From assembly GCA_029379385.1 (NCBI GenBank), contig CM055609.1, positions 3,968,001-4,032,000 on the forward strand: a stretch of 64,000 nt of DNA. The letters run 5' to 3'. The position numbers were made by a program, and so were the translations under genes. This DNA comes from Quillaja saponaria (taxonomy: Eukaryota > Streptophyta > Magnoliopsida > Fabales > Quillajaceae). Within the stretch, counting starts at the first letter, position 1, and each line of letters starts with the position of its first letter. The notes beneath the pieces are model-generated. The model was not told the origin of the DNA and made no database searches. It saw nothing but the letters and a program-made list of their open reading frames with translations. This document shows, piece after piece, positions 50,249 to 63,530 of this stretch.

Positions 50249-53200
50249 TTATATAACCCTAGCTCGACCAGGATTAAGAAGTGATTCTGACATTGCCCAA
50301 CCCTGCAAAAGAAATAATTATATGAACTTGGCAGTGCAATGATCTGAACTGAAGAGAATATTCCCTGCTGTTATTGGAAACAACTTTCAAGCATATGTTG
50401 TACATCCAAGAAAACAGATCTGAGCTTGCAATCACAGTACTCAGTACCAAAAGAAGACCCCACTAATCAAATAATTGTTCAAATCTACTATGGTGAATTG
50501 GAATGTATTATTTAGTGAATAACTTAAGTATAAAAGTGCAACCACTGATTGGCTCAGGGGACCAAGCCCCTCTTTGGATATGAAGGAACCAAAAAAGAAA
50601 GTTACTCAATAAACGAACCCACAAAAAACCAGTTCAAGACACCTAAGCAGCAAGCTGGTAAGCATGTAAATGCAACTCAAAGCTGACAAAAAAACAGGAT
50701 CCCAAACTTTAATGGAGCAAACAAGACTAGTGCAGCACCAAAAGCAGAATAGGGAGAGAGAGAGATGATGAAGAGCCAGGATAGAGAAACTAGAACGGAT
50801 AAGCCTCTAGGGCAAACACTCAATAACTCAATATTCAACATAATCCAAGACAGAATACAAGACTACATAATATGCCTTTATATAGGCCACTCATAATCCT
50901 ACTAATAAGCCTAATTAATCACAAAGTAATCATAATTGTGAGAAAACCAATAATATAATGATAATTGCTAAATAACCCCAAATTCCTAATTGATAACCCT
51001 AATCGCAAAGTTATAAAAGCCTAACCTTAAAATCAAAATCCCCAATTACAATTCATGATTATTAACTCTTCATGCACCATCCAGGACATAATGATAATTG
51101 ACAATGTTGGGAAGCATAAAACTGATATGACTTACCTGCTCCCTAGCTTTATTCTTGAAAAGCCCGTAGGAGATTGCAACCATCTTGCATGTCTCAGCGA
51201 TTCGAGCCTCAAGGTCAGCAACTGTAGGCACCAAGTTTAAATTACCATCTTCCTTCCAATTCTGAGAAGAAGCTGTACCCCCATTTGACGAATTTATCAA
51301 ATGCAAAAGCACATGTGCCTGTAAAATAAGTTGATTTTACATCTAGTATAAATATCACATCAAAATATTTTGATCGCCAATATGAAAAGTATGTAACAGT
51401 AGATTCTCACATGGAATGCTGCCTTTAGAATGTCTTCTGACTTAGCCTGATCCTTCAGTAATGCATACACCTTAGACTTTGAAGGATTATATGTCACAAT
51501 ATACCTCTCTTTCTGACAGCAACCAAGAGAAGTAAAAAACACACCATGATGAAAAGATATTTCTGAGTTTTATTTTGAGATAGAGCTTAAAAGTAAAATT
51601 TTAAGTTTCAACTCTCTCCAAAAGGCACATACCTCAAATAGAGGCTCTACTGAAAGATACACACCCGGCTCCTGGAATGCATCCTTGAATCTTGATCCTG
51701 CAACAATTTGAAAAAACTTCAGTTTTAAGCTTTAAGAAGAACAAGGGCCAGAATTAGCAAGTAAAGATCTATTCATGCACATTCCTGTATATGTACCTAG
51801 AACAACAGGTCTATCTTTCAACCATGGAAAACTGAATATGTCTTCATTCATATTGCCCTCCTGCAATGAGGGTACTTGCCCTGAATGGGTAAAGCTTAGT
51901 TAGATAATGGTTAAAGCTTATAATGCAATAATATATTAAAACAAAATCTTTTCAGTGCAAATATGTACAGAATAATTTGATCAATAAAAATAGCATAGAA
52001 CCACTATCTGACAATGTCACAAGAAAAGGAGGGGAGGGGAGAGAGATTCTATGGCATCTACAGTAAGACATTTACCTGTCTTCAGGAACGACTCTACTGC
52101 CACACTGAATCTTGCCAGGTTCAATGTGTGCAAAACTACAGATTTTACCTGGAAGAATATGTTGATGCAATTCAAGTAAAAGGACAAAAGAGGAGGAAAG
52201 TATAAAAATAAGTAATATTCTTTAGGGATGCACAATCACACCTCCTTATAAGAGCTGAAGATATATCCGCATGAAAGGAGGCCAAATGTTGTAATCAATG
52301 AAGGATTTCTTTTTGAGATCATTATGCTCAGCCCAGTTCCTAACTACAAAATGAATAAGGACAAGTCAAAGCTAAGCCAGTACATACCAAGATAATTTGG
52401 CAAAAAAAATGTAAATCATCAAGTATATCTCACATACCAAGGTTGTGGAAGAGGATACATATTTTCCTTCTTCTTTTTTTTCATTAATTTTTCAAGAAAG
52501 TCCAATTTAACAAGTTAATACTCTATTTTGGAAGCGTCAACGTTGGATATGCAGAGAACAGAAAGATATTGGTGTCAAACAAGGTTTTGAGCTCCCAAAG
52601 TTAGCCTAAAAACTCATTTAATTTTATAAATATATCTCAGTGTTTGTCTTACAAACTTACAGTACAAATTGCAGGAGAAGTTCATAAACATACCAGATCT
52701 GCAATGTTGCCTACACATTCTCCTTTAGCAGTGACATCCCCTATGTTTTCTCCTTTAGCAAATGCTTTGTAAATTGGAGTGCGAGTTGATGTTGATGTTA
52801 CAGCTGCGACATTCTAATAGCATACAACAAAACTAGTGAGCCTGCAGAACACATGTGACAATGATTCATGGAATATAAGAAAGCTGGCCAACCTTTGCCA
52901 CATTAGCAGCACAAGCCAAAGGAAGGAAAAGATGTGGCACTGCTGCAGTTGCCAATTCCACCCCGGCACCCAACTCCATGAGAAGATCACCTGCAAACCG
53001 CAGCTGTAACAATGATTTTCAGAAGGCATATTGTAGGATGAGTCCAGTTAACATGGTTTGTATAATTGGCCTTAACAAGAAGCTCTACCTGTTTGAGATC
53101 ATAATCAAATTTCTTTCCTTGCCGGGCAAAAAGCATCTTTCCAACACGACCAGCACCGTCCTACATATATGCTTAACACTGTCAAAACTCAAAATCACTT

Positions 53201-55361
53201 AAATATTAACCAACTTAACAAAATATCCAATCACAGAAACAAAGGAGGGAGTCAAGGACCCCTTTTTCTTCTTTTCCCTTTCCTATTCCCCCCAGGCCCC
53301 TCTTCTGATAAGTAGATGGGAGTCGGAGAGTGTATGTAAGCAAATAATAAATTGAAAACTACTAATTAATACTATTTGATACTGGAGAACAAACTCCAAA
53401 TGTGACTGCACCTAAGCTGTTCTAGATCTTACATCTTCAATAATAATGACATGAAGCTAGAAGTTTACTTCTATAATAGAAGCTAGTCATCCACATCTTG
53501 TCTGATCATGTAAATCCAAGAAAATAAGATGCACTGTTTTGCCTCAAGCAATAGAGGCTGGTCAAAGCCCAAAGAACCCCACCCAAGAAGGGAGGGAAAC
53601 AGAATTTGAGAAATTTGAAGCTTTTATCATATTAAAGATGCTAGTATTATCACAAAATATCTTGATGAAAAGAAAAGATTGTAATGTACATATATACACT
53701 TGATTTCTACCTTGAGAATCCAGTTGATAGCAACAGCGCCTGGAGTAGTTCTGTTTCTGGAGACTCCAACTGAACTCAAAAGCGTTTGTGTAGTGAAAAC
53801 ACCCATGGCACCACCAAAAAAGTGCTAAAAACAAAAAGAAAAATTCATAATGCAGCACAATAAACTTATCCAAATAGCACTAAAGCAATATCAAGCTGCT
53901 TGTAATAATTAAAGGGATATGTGTATATTCCACAGCAGCAAATATAAGTTTCTATAGAAAACCCTTAAAAAACCTATCTTGGTTTTAGCACTATTCATTG
54001 AATCAAATACCTTTAGAGCTCTCCATGTCATGTATGGGACATATGAAGGGGACACGCTATCTGGAAAACCTTCCGGGACTACATAGGATCTTACAAATGA
54101 CATTAGCTCCTGTACCACATAAACATATAGCAACTTACTTCACATGAAGGATCCGATCAAGCTATGCACTTTCCATTCAATATCAATATACAGTATTGAA
54201 AACACAATATTGGCTCAGTAGTTTATTGGTGCGTTCATCAACGAAACACTGATGTAAAAGTTTAAAAATATAAGCAAGTAACTAATCACGCTCCAGTAAT
54301 GTCATCAACGTTTATTAGAGTAAAACATGTACAAAAGAAAAACTTTTGACAGTTCCCAATGGAAGGCAGTTATGGATAAAGAACATAACAGCTATACTCC
54401 AGTTGACATGTGAAAGTCAATTATCTGCGTAACATTCTTCAGTCTTACTTGGAAAGTGGTACAAGAAACAGAACAACTGACAAGAGAAACAAACAATACA
54501 GAGCACAAAATGAAACCCAGAAATAAGAAGCCGACTACAAGATCAGCAATCAGGTAACTTTGTTTGGGAAGCTGCTAAAAAGTGGTGGAGGAGCAAATTA
54601 TGGTTGCACATTTACTAAGCTCAGATGCACTTTATCAGCTTCACTAGGAGGAAGGAACAAAGGCAACAGACCAACCAGGGATTGATCTGGAAACTTTTAC
54701 AGCAATTGGGGAGTGGGGGGAGACAGTTTGAAATACTTCCCACAGTTGTAAGATGATTTACCCAAAATAAAAAATAGAAAAAAATCAGATCCCTGCATTC
54801 ATTTCTGGTGTTACAATCAGCTACTATAATTGATGAAACCTTACTAAATCACCCAAATATCAAATTAGACAACAACCGAGAAATCAAAGTGATCAATTTG
54901 AATTATGCCACGTTTACATTTAGAAGATTCATGAAGATGAAATTGAGAGACGGGATAGAGAAAAAACCAACATCAAGAGGGGCTTGGGGGGTCTGCAAAC
55001 TGAGGGCACGGAATGAACCCTTCTTGAAGCTTCCGGAACCATCATTCTCCGCCACATACTTCCATCTTCGGCCATCAATTTCCTCACAGCAAATCAATCT
55101 CAAGCTCGAATCAATGAACTCCTCCTCGCCAACAACAACCCCACCAATTCTCCCGCGACTCTCCGACCCAACCAATGACACCACCGAAGAAGAAGTAGGA
55201 ACAGCCGCCGTTTCAATAGGAGGAGTAGCAATGGCTGGTGCAGATGCCAAATTGGCACTAATACGCAGAGTTTCCCGGACGAGCAAACGTGCATCCTGGG
55301 TTGACTTTATTGTCTGAGTAGTAGCAGAGGTCGAAGATTTATTCAATTTGATTGGAGACAT
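50249..55361 (-). CDS. RUS6: Root UVB-sensitive 6-like protein, DUF647 (RUS6/EMB1879 type)
   Basis: A member of the DUF647/RUS family, membrane-associated proteins linked to UV-B response and vitamin B6 homeostasis; RUS6 is embryo-essential in Arabidopsis. Thirteen exons join in phase, all GT-AG: 55361-54972, 54109-54011, 53824-53711, 53160-53089, 53003-52893, 52813-52694, 52343-52242, 52148-52076, 51880-51797, 51697-51633, 51512-51411, 51318-51136 and 50302-50249. The product is about 522 residues. It opens MSPIKLNKSS, with ARLLVRETLRISANLA next. The DUF647 core begins near residue 131 (ELMSFVRSYVVPEGFPDSV) and continues through FFGGAMGVFTTQTLLSS, INWILKDGAGRVGKM and FAGDLLMELGAGVELAT. The tail is GWAMSESLLNPGRARVI. 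Start chosen as the first true ATG matching the family. Convergent to ZHD, divergent from ClpX. Confidence 0.95.
50700..51060. repeat. Possible degenerate transposon fragment in RUS6 intron 12
   Basis: The intron contains a stretch with GATAAGCCTCTAGGGCAAAC, then TATATAGGCC and a run of short CCTAAT/CCTAA phrases. The texture recalls terminal parts of dispersed plant retroelements. There are no terminal repeats or coding remnants that I can define, so this is a weak call. Confidence 0.22.
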
Positions 55362-57298
55362 TAGAAATTGAAAGAAACCCAACAAAGAAAATCGAATTCA
55401 AATGTATGGGAAGCAATGGATTTAGATTAAAAATTGAAACTGGTAACTGGGTTTGAAAGCTTTAGCTTTATAAAGGAAAAGAAACGAAGAAAAATGCTTT
55501 GGACATTGGTATCATCGAAGAATCAATGGGTTTTCCCGCATACAGGAATGTGAGGCAGGTGGCCTTCAATTAAGAACGGAGCAACTGAGGCTGGCTGGCA
55601 CACTGAGAAAGAGAGAGAGAGAGAAGAAAGGAGAGAACTTTCTTGTTCCACTTGCATTGGCTGATAGAGATAGTAATTGCACACGGCAGCGTTTTCTGTA
55701 CTCGTTGAACTGCACTACTCTGCACCGTCCATCTGTATTGGACCCACTTGATTTGGTCCAATTCTCATATTCTTGGCAGCTTTTGGATATCACTGTGTCA
55801 AATTAGAAAAAATGAAAAACTTTTCTATTTTTCTGCTTTTGGTTAATAGAAACTTTGAATTGAACTGAGAGAATATTGTAGAGGGCTAAGGAAAAAAAAT
55901 TTATAGAGTGATTTCGCTTAAAGTAAACTAATAAATTTATTTTGTTAATAAATGAAACTATGTTATCAATCGAGTGATATTATATAAGGATTAAAGAGGA
56001 TCTCACTGCTCAAATCTCAAAATTTTAATCTTGTTTATTTTGTTAATTATCTTCTTTTTTTTTTCAATACCTTTGTCAGTGATTTCTAATAGATAACTAG
56101 TCTGAATCATAATCAAAGTCTCCAACTAGGTCAACAACATACACTTCATGACAAAGTTGGGAGGAACCAAGCAACAATTAAGGCCGCCATCCCCTTTTGG
56201 CAGTTCACCGACACTTTCTGTCTTTCTCTCTAGTGTAAATATTTGGTGCAAAAACCCATTAAAAGAACATCTTCCAACCTGTCCCAAGTTTACAAAACCA
56301 AATTTGATTAAATGCTGACCATGGCATGCATAAGTGAACCATATCTATTATTTTGTATTACCCCACAAAAAAAATATCTATTATTTTGTAATACTACCAC
56401 ATTTTCCAACTAAACAAATGATCTAATTAAACTTATAATCTTCGTGTCTTCTTATGACCGAATCATCATAGAATTGGAGACAATACATGCAGCAAAGAGA
56501 CCCAATCTATTTCCGTATTTGACTCGTTATAAAATACATTAATTTTATAATTTTATAATCAATTAGGCTATTAACATGTGTAATATTATAATTTCTCATA
56601 TAAAAAATAAATAAAATTAAATTTCAATTTGAATAAATTAATAGACACTTAACATATATTCCAATTGAAAAACCAAATCTAACTTACTATTATGTAAAAT
56701 TTTAAACAGGTGTGTAAAAAGGTTAGCTTTTAGGTTGTCCATCCTTTTGAATCGAATTTGTTGATTTTCTTTGGTTTATGCTCTCCCTTATAATTTTAAA
56801 ACAATAATGTACAAAATGAAATATTTTGATAGTCATATTATAATAAAAAAAAACACATAATGTTCACTTTTTTATTAGATAGGGACCGAGCGGGAACAAA
56901 ATATTTGATAAACTTAATTCACTATATTTTTATATATAATTATGTTGTCCTAACTTTCAAATTTTAAAAATTTAAGTATATAAAATTATTTGTATTAGTT
57001 AAGACGTGCATAAATTTCGTTGGAATTCACATGACTATCAAATAATAAAAAACAAATATGTCTCTATATCTCAATGTCCATGCTATTCTTGTCTCTCAAA
57101 GTATTTTTATTTTTTTTGGTAAGAAATTGTTTCATATTTTTTAAACTAATTTTTCTGAAGTTTAAAAATAAAATAAAAATAATTGAAGTGTTTCACGTGC
57201 CCACAGAATAAGCTGCTGGCCTCTTTAGTCGAATTGCCACTACCATTTCAGTCTCCTCTGTTTCTGTCACTCCATGTAGAAGAAGAGCAACAGAAAAC
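55362..57298. other. Divergent intergenic region between RUS6 and ClpX
   Basis: About 1.9 kb serving as promoter space for both genes. A GAGA run lies at 55609-55625 close to RUS6. The middle (about 55800-57150) is AT-rich and featureless to me. No TATA box stands out for either gene. Confidence 0.5.
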
Positions 57299-60200
57299 AT
57301 GTTTTCAATTCTAAGACGCACTAAGAAGACCGCCGCCATAGCCACCAGCATCAGCCAAATCACAACCAGAATAGTCAGTGTCTCTTTCTTCCATCATTAT
57401 ACTTCCTTCAAATTCACAAACCCTTTAGAACCTCACTCCAGCTCCTGTACAAAACTCAGAACCTTAGGGTTCTTCCAAGCTCAACACCGTCGCAAATGGG
57501 ATGGAACCACCTCAGATGACCGGTACGATCACATTAGGGCTGTTGCCAATTGCCCCCGTTGCTCTGAACAAATGACCATCATTTTCTCTAACAGACCCTT
57601 ATCAATTTCGGGTCGTGAACCTGGTGTTTATCAGGCTGTCAATCTCTGTCCCAATTGTAGAACGGCATTCTATTTTAGACCGTCCAAGTTGGCCCCTTTA
57701 CAGGGGAGTTTCATCGAGATAGGTAGGGTTAAAGGATCTGAGAATTTGGAGGGAAATATTGAGAAAGATTGTGAGTCAAATGGAAAAGAAAGCGTTGGTG
57801 CTGACCCGCCTCTACAATCGGAAAATAATGCAGCTCCTTCATTCCACGGGGATGGTGGTGGTGGTGGGTGTTCTGGAGAGACTGATGGTGATGGATTAGG
57901 TGGGGCAAATACAAAAAGGAACTTGCCAACACCAAAGGAAATCAAGAAGATCCTGGACGAGTTTGTTATTGGGCAAGAAAAAGCAAAAAAGGTTACTAAG
58001 TTGATCAATTCATGATGCAAAAATAGAATTTAAGTATTACTTGTGTAGTTTTTTATGGGGTTGATGGGGGATTCTTACTTGTTCATGATCTAATTCCATG
58101 CATACTTTCAGTTTTTGCTAAGAGGTTATACGGCATGGAGTATGGACAGCTAAAAATAATTTTTATGAAAATAAAAGGAGAGTAACTTCAATTTGTGACC
58201 ATTTTAAAGACAATAAAGAATGAAGTCAGTTCAACTAAGCTACTTAAGTTTTCCAAAGAAATGATGGATGTTAACAAATGATAAGGCAAGCAATTCTTGG
58301 TGTTACTGTGTTTGGAGGTTCTGTTAAATATCCTTATCCTTGGCTTTGGACAGAGCTCAAGAAATAAATAAATTTTGATTTTTGAACACACCTGCATAGT
58401 TTCTTTCATAGTAAGAAGCAACGATACTGCACCACAACTCAACCTAGCAGAATGTATGCCATTTACCAGTAGTGTGTCAGTGTTGTGTAGGACACTTGAT
58501 GGGCCACTAAGTAGAAGCCCCTGTGCTATTCAACATTTCATATTCAAGTGTTAAAAACTCATACTGGTATGGAGACGGATGTAACAAATGATGAGAGGAA
58601 CACAACTCTTGTGTTAGTGTTGGGTTCTGTTAAATGTACTATTTTTGGATGTGGGTGAGCTCAAGAAAGAAATGAAAATGGATCTCTGGATTCGGTGTAT
58701 ATTTTTCTTTCATGTTCTTAAGTGTGCAAACTTGTGTAAATTGAGTTTTGAGTTTTCTGTTTTCAAATTGTTAATTAGTCAGATTCCTAATTTTTTTTTT
58801 TCAATCAATTTCTAAAAGGTCATTTCATTTCCTGGAAGCAACTAAATATCAGTTGGATATAATATGATTGCATCTAGTTGCTGCGGCTTATATAGGTGAA
58901 TCCATGGAGGGTCATCATTGACTAGTTTTTGAAATAGTCTTTTTTTTTAAGCTTAGCCCGTGCGCAATGTATAGAAGCTTTGTTGACCCTAAGGGGCTCA
59001 TTCTCAGCAAGAGAGAGACTAAATGGTGCATACTATCAGTCCTTCTGCTGACAGCTACTTTTTTTGTGAAAGGTGCTTTCAGTAGCAGTTTACAACCACT
59101 ACAACAGGATACTTCTTACCTCCTCAATGAAGAGATATCACATAAAACCAGGTAAAGTTGAAGTTGAAGTTGAAGCTGATGAAAATGATCATGTTGAGCC
59201 AGAGAAAAGCAATGTGTTGCTGATGGGTCCTACAGGCTCAGGTATTAGTAACTTTGTTTTGCTTGGGGATGAGGGTTTTGTTTTTCTATTAGGGGAGAGG
59301 TTATTTTGGCATCTTGTTATGCATTTGGACCTTGTTTGTGTGGATAGGGAAGACGCTGCTGGCAAAAACACTTGCCCGAATCGTGAATGTCCCATTTGCT
59401 ATTGCCGATGCAACAACATTGACACAGGCAAGTTTATTGCATGATGTGGCTTTTTTATTTTATGTTCTTCATGATGAGGTGTTATTACTAAAGTTGTTTT
59501 AGTTGATGTGATGATGCATAAAAACTTGTCATTTCAGTATTGTTCAGTTTTCTAATTTCTTTTTAGCTACTAGTTGTTTGATGTTTGGATGAATGTGAAC
59601 AATACATACCTATTATGCCTGTGGCAATTTTCCTGTTCCGGTTGTCCTGTATAGGTTTTACATTGGTTCAAAGGGCATGGTATTGAACGTCAAAGCAATT
59701 ATTTATGTACTCCATATGGAGGGAAATCTCATTCAACACTAAAAATCTGACTGTAGTAATTAGTTATTGCAGGTGCTCCTTGTACCTAATTCTCCATATG
59801 CATAATTAATGTTTTCCTCCCCTAAGGAATTGAGTATATTATTTGTAATTGATAACTAATTTCTAATCAATATTGGGATCTTTGATAGTATGTTACACCA
59901 AAGCTAATCAGAATGTACTTATGTTATTTATCACTGTCTCTGTGTGTGTCTTTCTGTGTGCTTCCGAGCCCATCATTGCTAGGATCTGGAAGTTCTAATT
60001 GGATTTTGTATTTAAATATATACGTTTATAATGTAAGCAGTTTGAGTTTGTTCTTCACTTTCTTATTTATTTAGAACAGGTTCATTTCTTAGCTTAATTT
60101 TAATGATACATGCAGTTATACAACTAATTCTGCATCTCTCATTCTCTCTCTACCTCTCTTTTACTCACATTTCAGGCAGGTTATGTTGGTGAAGATGTAG

Positions 60201-63200
60201 AATCAATCCTGCATAAGTTGCTTATGGTACGCTGTATGTTATTTTAGGTGTCTGCTACTGACGTTGCAAATTCAACATTTTTTTATCATCATGAACACCT
60301 TATATTTGATAATTGTCGATCGATGATTATTATCCTCGCTGTAATGTTATTTCTCATATTGCATTCAGTTTTGATGTTTTAAAAAGTTGACATAGAATAT
60401 ATGCTTGACAATGTATATAAAAAAATAAAATTGGATGGAGTTATTAAAATTCATAGTCGTGTGAAATAAATAGACGTCTTGTTATCTGTACTCTGGTATG
60501 GGCATTCTGTGATTGTTTGTGGAGCTTAGACCATCTTGCTATATATTTGAGAAGTTTTGCAGTTAATATTCTACTTTATGAATTTTTTTAATGACTATAA
60601 CTTTCTCAACAAATAGGTGATAACTTGTACTGGGTGATAATTCGTATGGCTTTCTCAGTGTGATAATATGCTTGTCTCGGGTAATTTTTTTTATCTTTCT
60701 TTCTAATTGATGTTTAGGAAGCTGATTTCAATGTGGAAGCAGCTCAGCATGGGATTGTCTACATTGATGAAGTTGATAAGATAACTAAGAAGGTTTTATC
60801 TTTTCTTAAAATTTCTAGGTAGAAAATATTGTTTCTGCAATTAGACATATCCATTGGTAGTTTTTGACATCCAGTAAAATATCTTCACAGGCAGAGAGTT
60901 TAAACATTGGCAGAGACGTATCTGGAGAGGGTGTTCAACAGGCATTGCTCAAAATGCTGGAAGGAACTGTAGGTGAATTATTTTAAGAGTTTTCTAAATT
61001 TTTCTTTTTCATTGTTGATAAAATTTTCTTCCAAAAAATAAAACAGGGAGAAAAGCTTCATGTTGCTTCCATCTATCTGATTATCATTATTCTAACAGCA
61101 GAAAATGCATAATTCTTTTTATTTCTAAACAACAGAACAAGCAGATTCCAAAAGAAATTGAATGCATTCTTCTTTTAGTTTTGTTTGGGTCACTTTCATC
61201 TTTTTTTCTGCACTACAATTTGCAAGTAATAAGCTGTATATATTGCATTTCGTAATTTGTACCTTTTTGATAACCGTGTTGTTTTTACACTCATACTTCA
61301 AGATTTTCAGAAAAAAGTTTGTTATCAGTCTTTTAAGTATAGTACCTGTTTGGTGAGATATAACTAGATGCTTTTTCTTCAGGTAGTTAGTATTCCCGAT
61401 AAAGGAGCGCGCAAGCATCATCCTGCAGATAACATTCTGGTGTGTTGAGTTTAGAACCGTCTGCTTGTTCTTATGACACAGATATACTGATTTAATGAGA
61501 TTATATGATGTGTATCACAAGGGGAAGTTCCCCAAAACTTATGATTTAAACGGGAGAATTTCTATTAAAGGGAAGATATATGCTTGTCTTCAATCAGAAG
61601 AAAGCTCCTACTGTTATTATTCTTATTGTGCCATATCATTATTCTTAATCTTATTGTCATTGTTAATATATATACATATATTTTTTGGTGAATATTGTAA
61701 TTTTCATGAATAAATTTGTACAATTTGTCCGAGTGAGTTCTGAGAGAAAAATTGATTTAAAAAAAAATGGCAGTAATTGGAAATTTTAAAATAAAATTAT
61801 GAAGGACATCCCTCATGCCTCCCATGTAAATAAGGATGAAAATTTGATGTCATGTAGTTTTCATTTCTTAGATATCACCAATATGCATTAATAGTTTTAC
61901 TAGGAGCTCTGGAACTTGAATGACTAATTCCATTAATATTTTTCGTCGCCTGCGAGTTTCACTATTATCTTGTATTATCGATATTACATCACTTGTGCAT
62001 CTTATGACCCTTTGTGATGATTGACAGGTAGATACAAAAAATATTCTTTTTATATGCGGTGGTGCTTTTGTTGATTTGGAGAAGACTATTTCAGAAAGGT
62101 GATGCCAACATATAAGTTATGTACCTCGGATAAAATTCTACACAGTTGTCTGCTTCTCACATAGATTGGATTTTTTTTAAAAAGAAACATTATTTTTGTA
62201 GACGTCAAGATTCTTCCATTGGCTTTGGAGCACCAGTGCGTGCAAACATGAGAAGTATTGGATTGACTGATGCTGTAGTGACATCATCGCTTCTAGAACA
62301 TGTGAGAATCAAAACCCAAGACATGGACTCTGTTTGCTCATCCATTTCCTTTTCTCTTATTCTTATTTTTTAGGGTTGGGGAATATGGGGTGAGGGAGGG
62401 GCAGGAGTGATGTTTTGGGTTAGAATTTCTGTATATACTATATATATGTATTACTTGAGTTCTCTTTCTTTCAGGTAGAAAGTGGTGATCTTGTTGCATA
62501 TGGGCTTATACCTGAATTTGTGGGGCGTTTTCCAGTTTTAGTGGGTTTGTCAGCTTTGGACGAGGACCAACTTGTTCAAGTAAGTCATACTGTTTATGAT
62601 GTAATCACGTAATAACAATACTTATTCCATTTCTTCCTCTCATTGTTGTGCCAATTTGTGGGGTTTTCACTGCTCTTATGTGTATTGTTATAATGTCTTG
62701 CTGAAACTCTAAAGTATCATACATATGACTATATGACTGTATCGGAGAATTGGTATATTATGAGACAAATACAGTTGGTGGACATCAAGGAGGTTGTAAA
62801 ACTTGAGATTGAAAATTATAATTTTTGTTTCACCAGAACAAAAGTAGTTCTTTTACCCCCTTTGTCTCATGAAATTGGACAATTTCTCATGTTATTGTTT
62901 TATGGGATAGGTCCTCACTGAACCAAAAAATGCCCTTGGTAAACAGTACAAAAAGATGTTCAGAATGAACAATGTAAGGTTTTAGCCTATTCCCTCTCTG
63001 CCTGGAAAGCCTCTTTGCTAGAGATCTCCAGCATTTGATGCCAGTGTAGTAGCCTGGGTGACATTTATGCGGTAATGATTTCAGGTTAATTTACAATTTA
63101 CTGATAATGCTTTGAGATTGATTGCAAAGAAAGCCATGGCAAAGAACACTGGTGCCCGAGGTTTAAGAGCCATATTAGAAAATATTCTTACGGAAGCCAT

Positions 63201-63530
63201 GTTTGAGGTAAATGTGATTGCAACTCCTATTTTCCATGTCTCTATATAAACACCCCCCACATAAAAAATAAAAAATAATAAAAAAAGATCCACAGAGAAA
63301 ATAAGTTATTTTCGTCATTTTCTTTTCTATCATTTAGATGAAAATATATTATGCTTTTTCTTTGGTCATTCTATTGGCAGATTCCAGACAGTGCCGAGGG
63401 CATAAAAGGGGTCTTGGTTGATGAAGAAGCGGTTGGATCAATTGATGCTCATGGATGTGGAGCAAAAATTCTTTATGGAGATAATCCATTGGAACAATGC
63501 CACCAGAAGGTTAAGTTGAGGGATAATGTG
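57299..63530 (+). CDS. CLPX: ATP-dependent Clp protease ATP-binding subunit ClpX, mitochondrial (3' end outside window)
   Basis: An AAA+ unfoldase that feeds substrates to ClpP in the mitochondrial matrix. Thirteen exons are visible: 57299-57991, 59073-59241, 59348-59427, 60176-60226, 60718-60792, 60891-60968, 61383-61439, 62028-62098, 62202-62301, 62475-62579, 62911-62973, 63085-63207 and 63381-63530, giving 605 residues before the sequence continues off the right edge. The N-terminus is basic and presequence-like. A four-cysteine zinc site is formed by C85, C88, C117 and C120. A Gly/Asp-rich linker follows. Walker A is GPTGSGKT (283-290), pore loop GYVG (316-319), Walker B VYIDEVDK (345-352). 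An RKH loop (GARKHHP), an IGF ClpP-docking loop (SSIGFGAP) and the sensor-2 GAR motif are all present. Intron 3 has a GC donor (59428-59429). The last exon(s) are not in the window. Confidence 0.96.

Noticed and set aside
59073..59151. Alternative donor CCAG|GTAAAG inside ClpX exon 2
   Set aside because: It is in phase with exon 3 but would delete most of the Walker A motif; the uninterrupted reading gives the complete family sequence.
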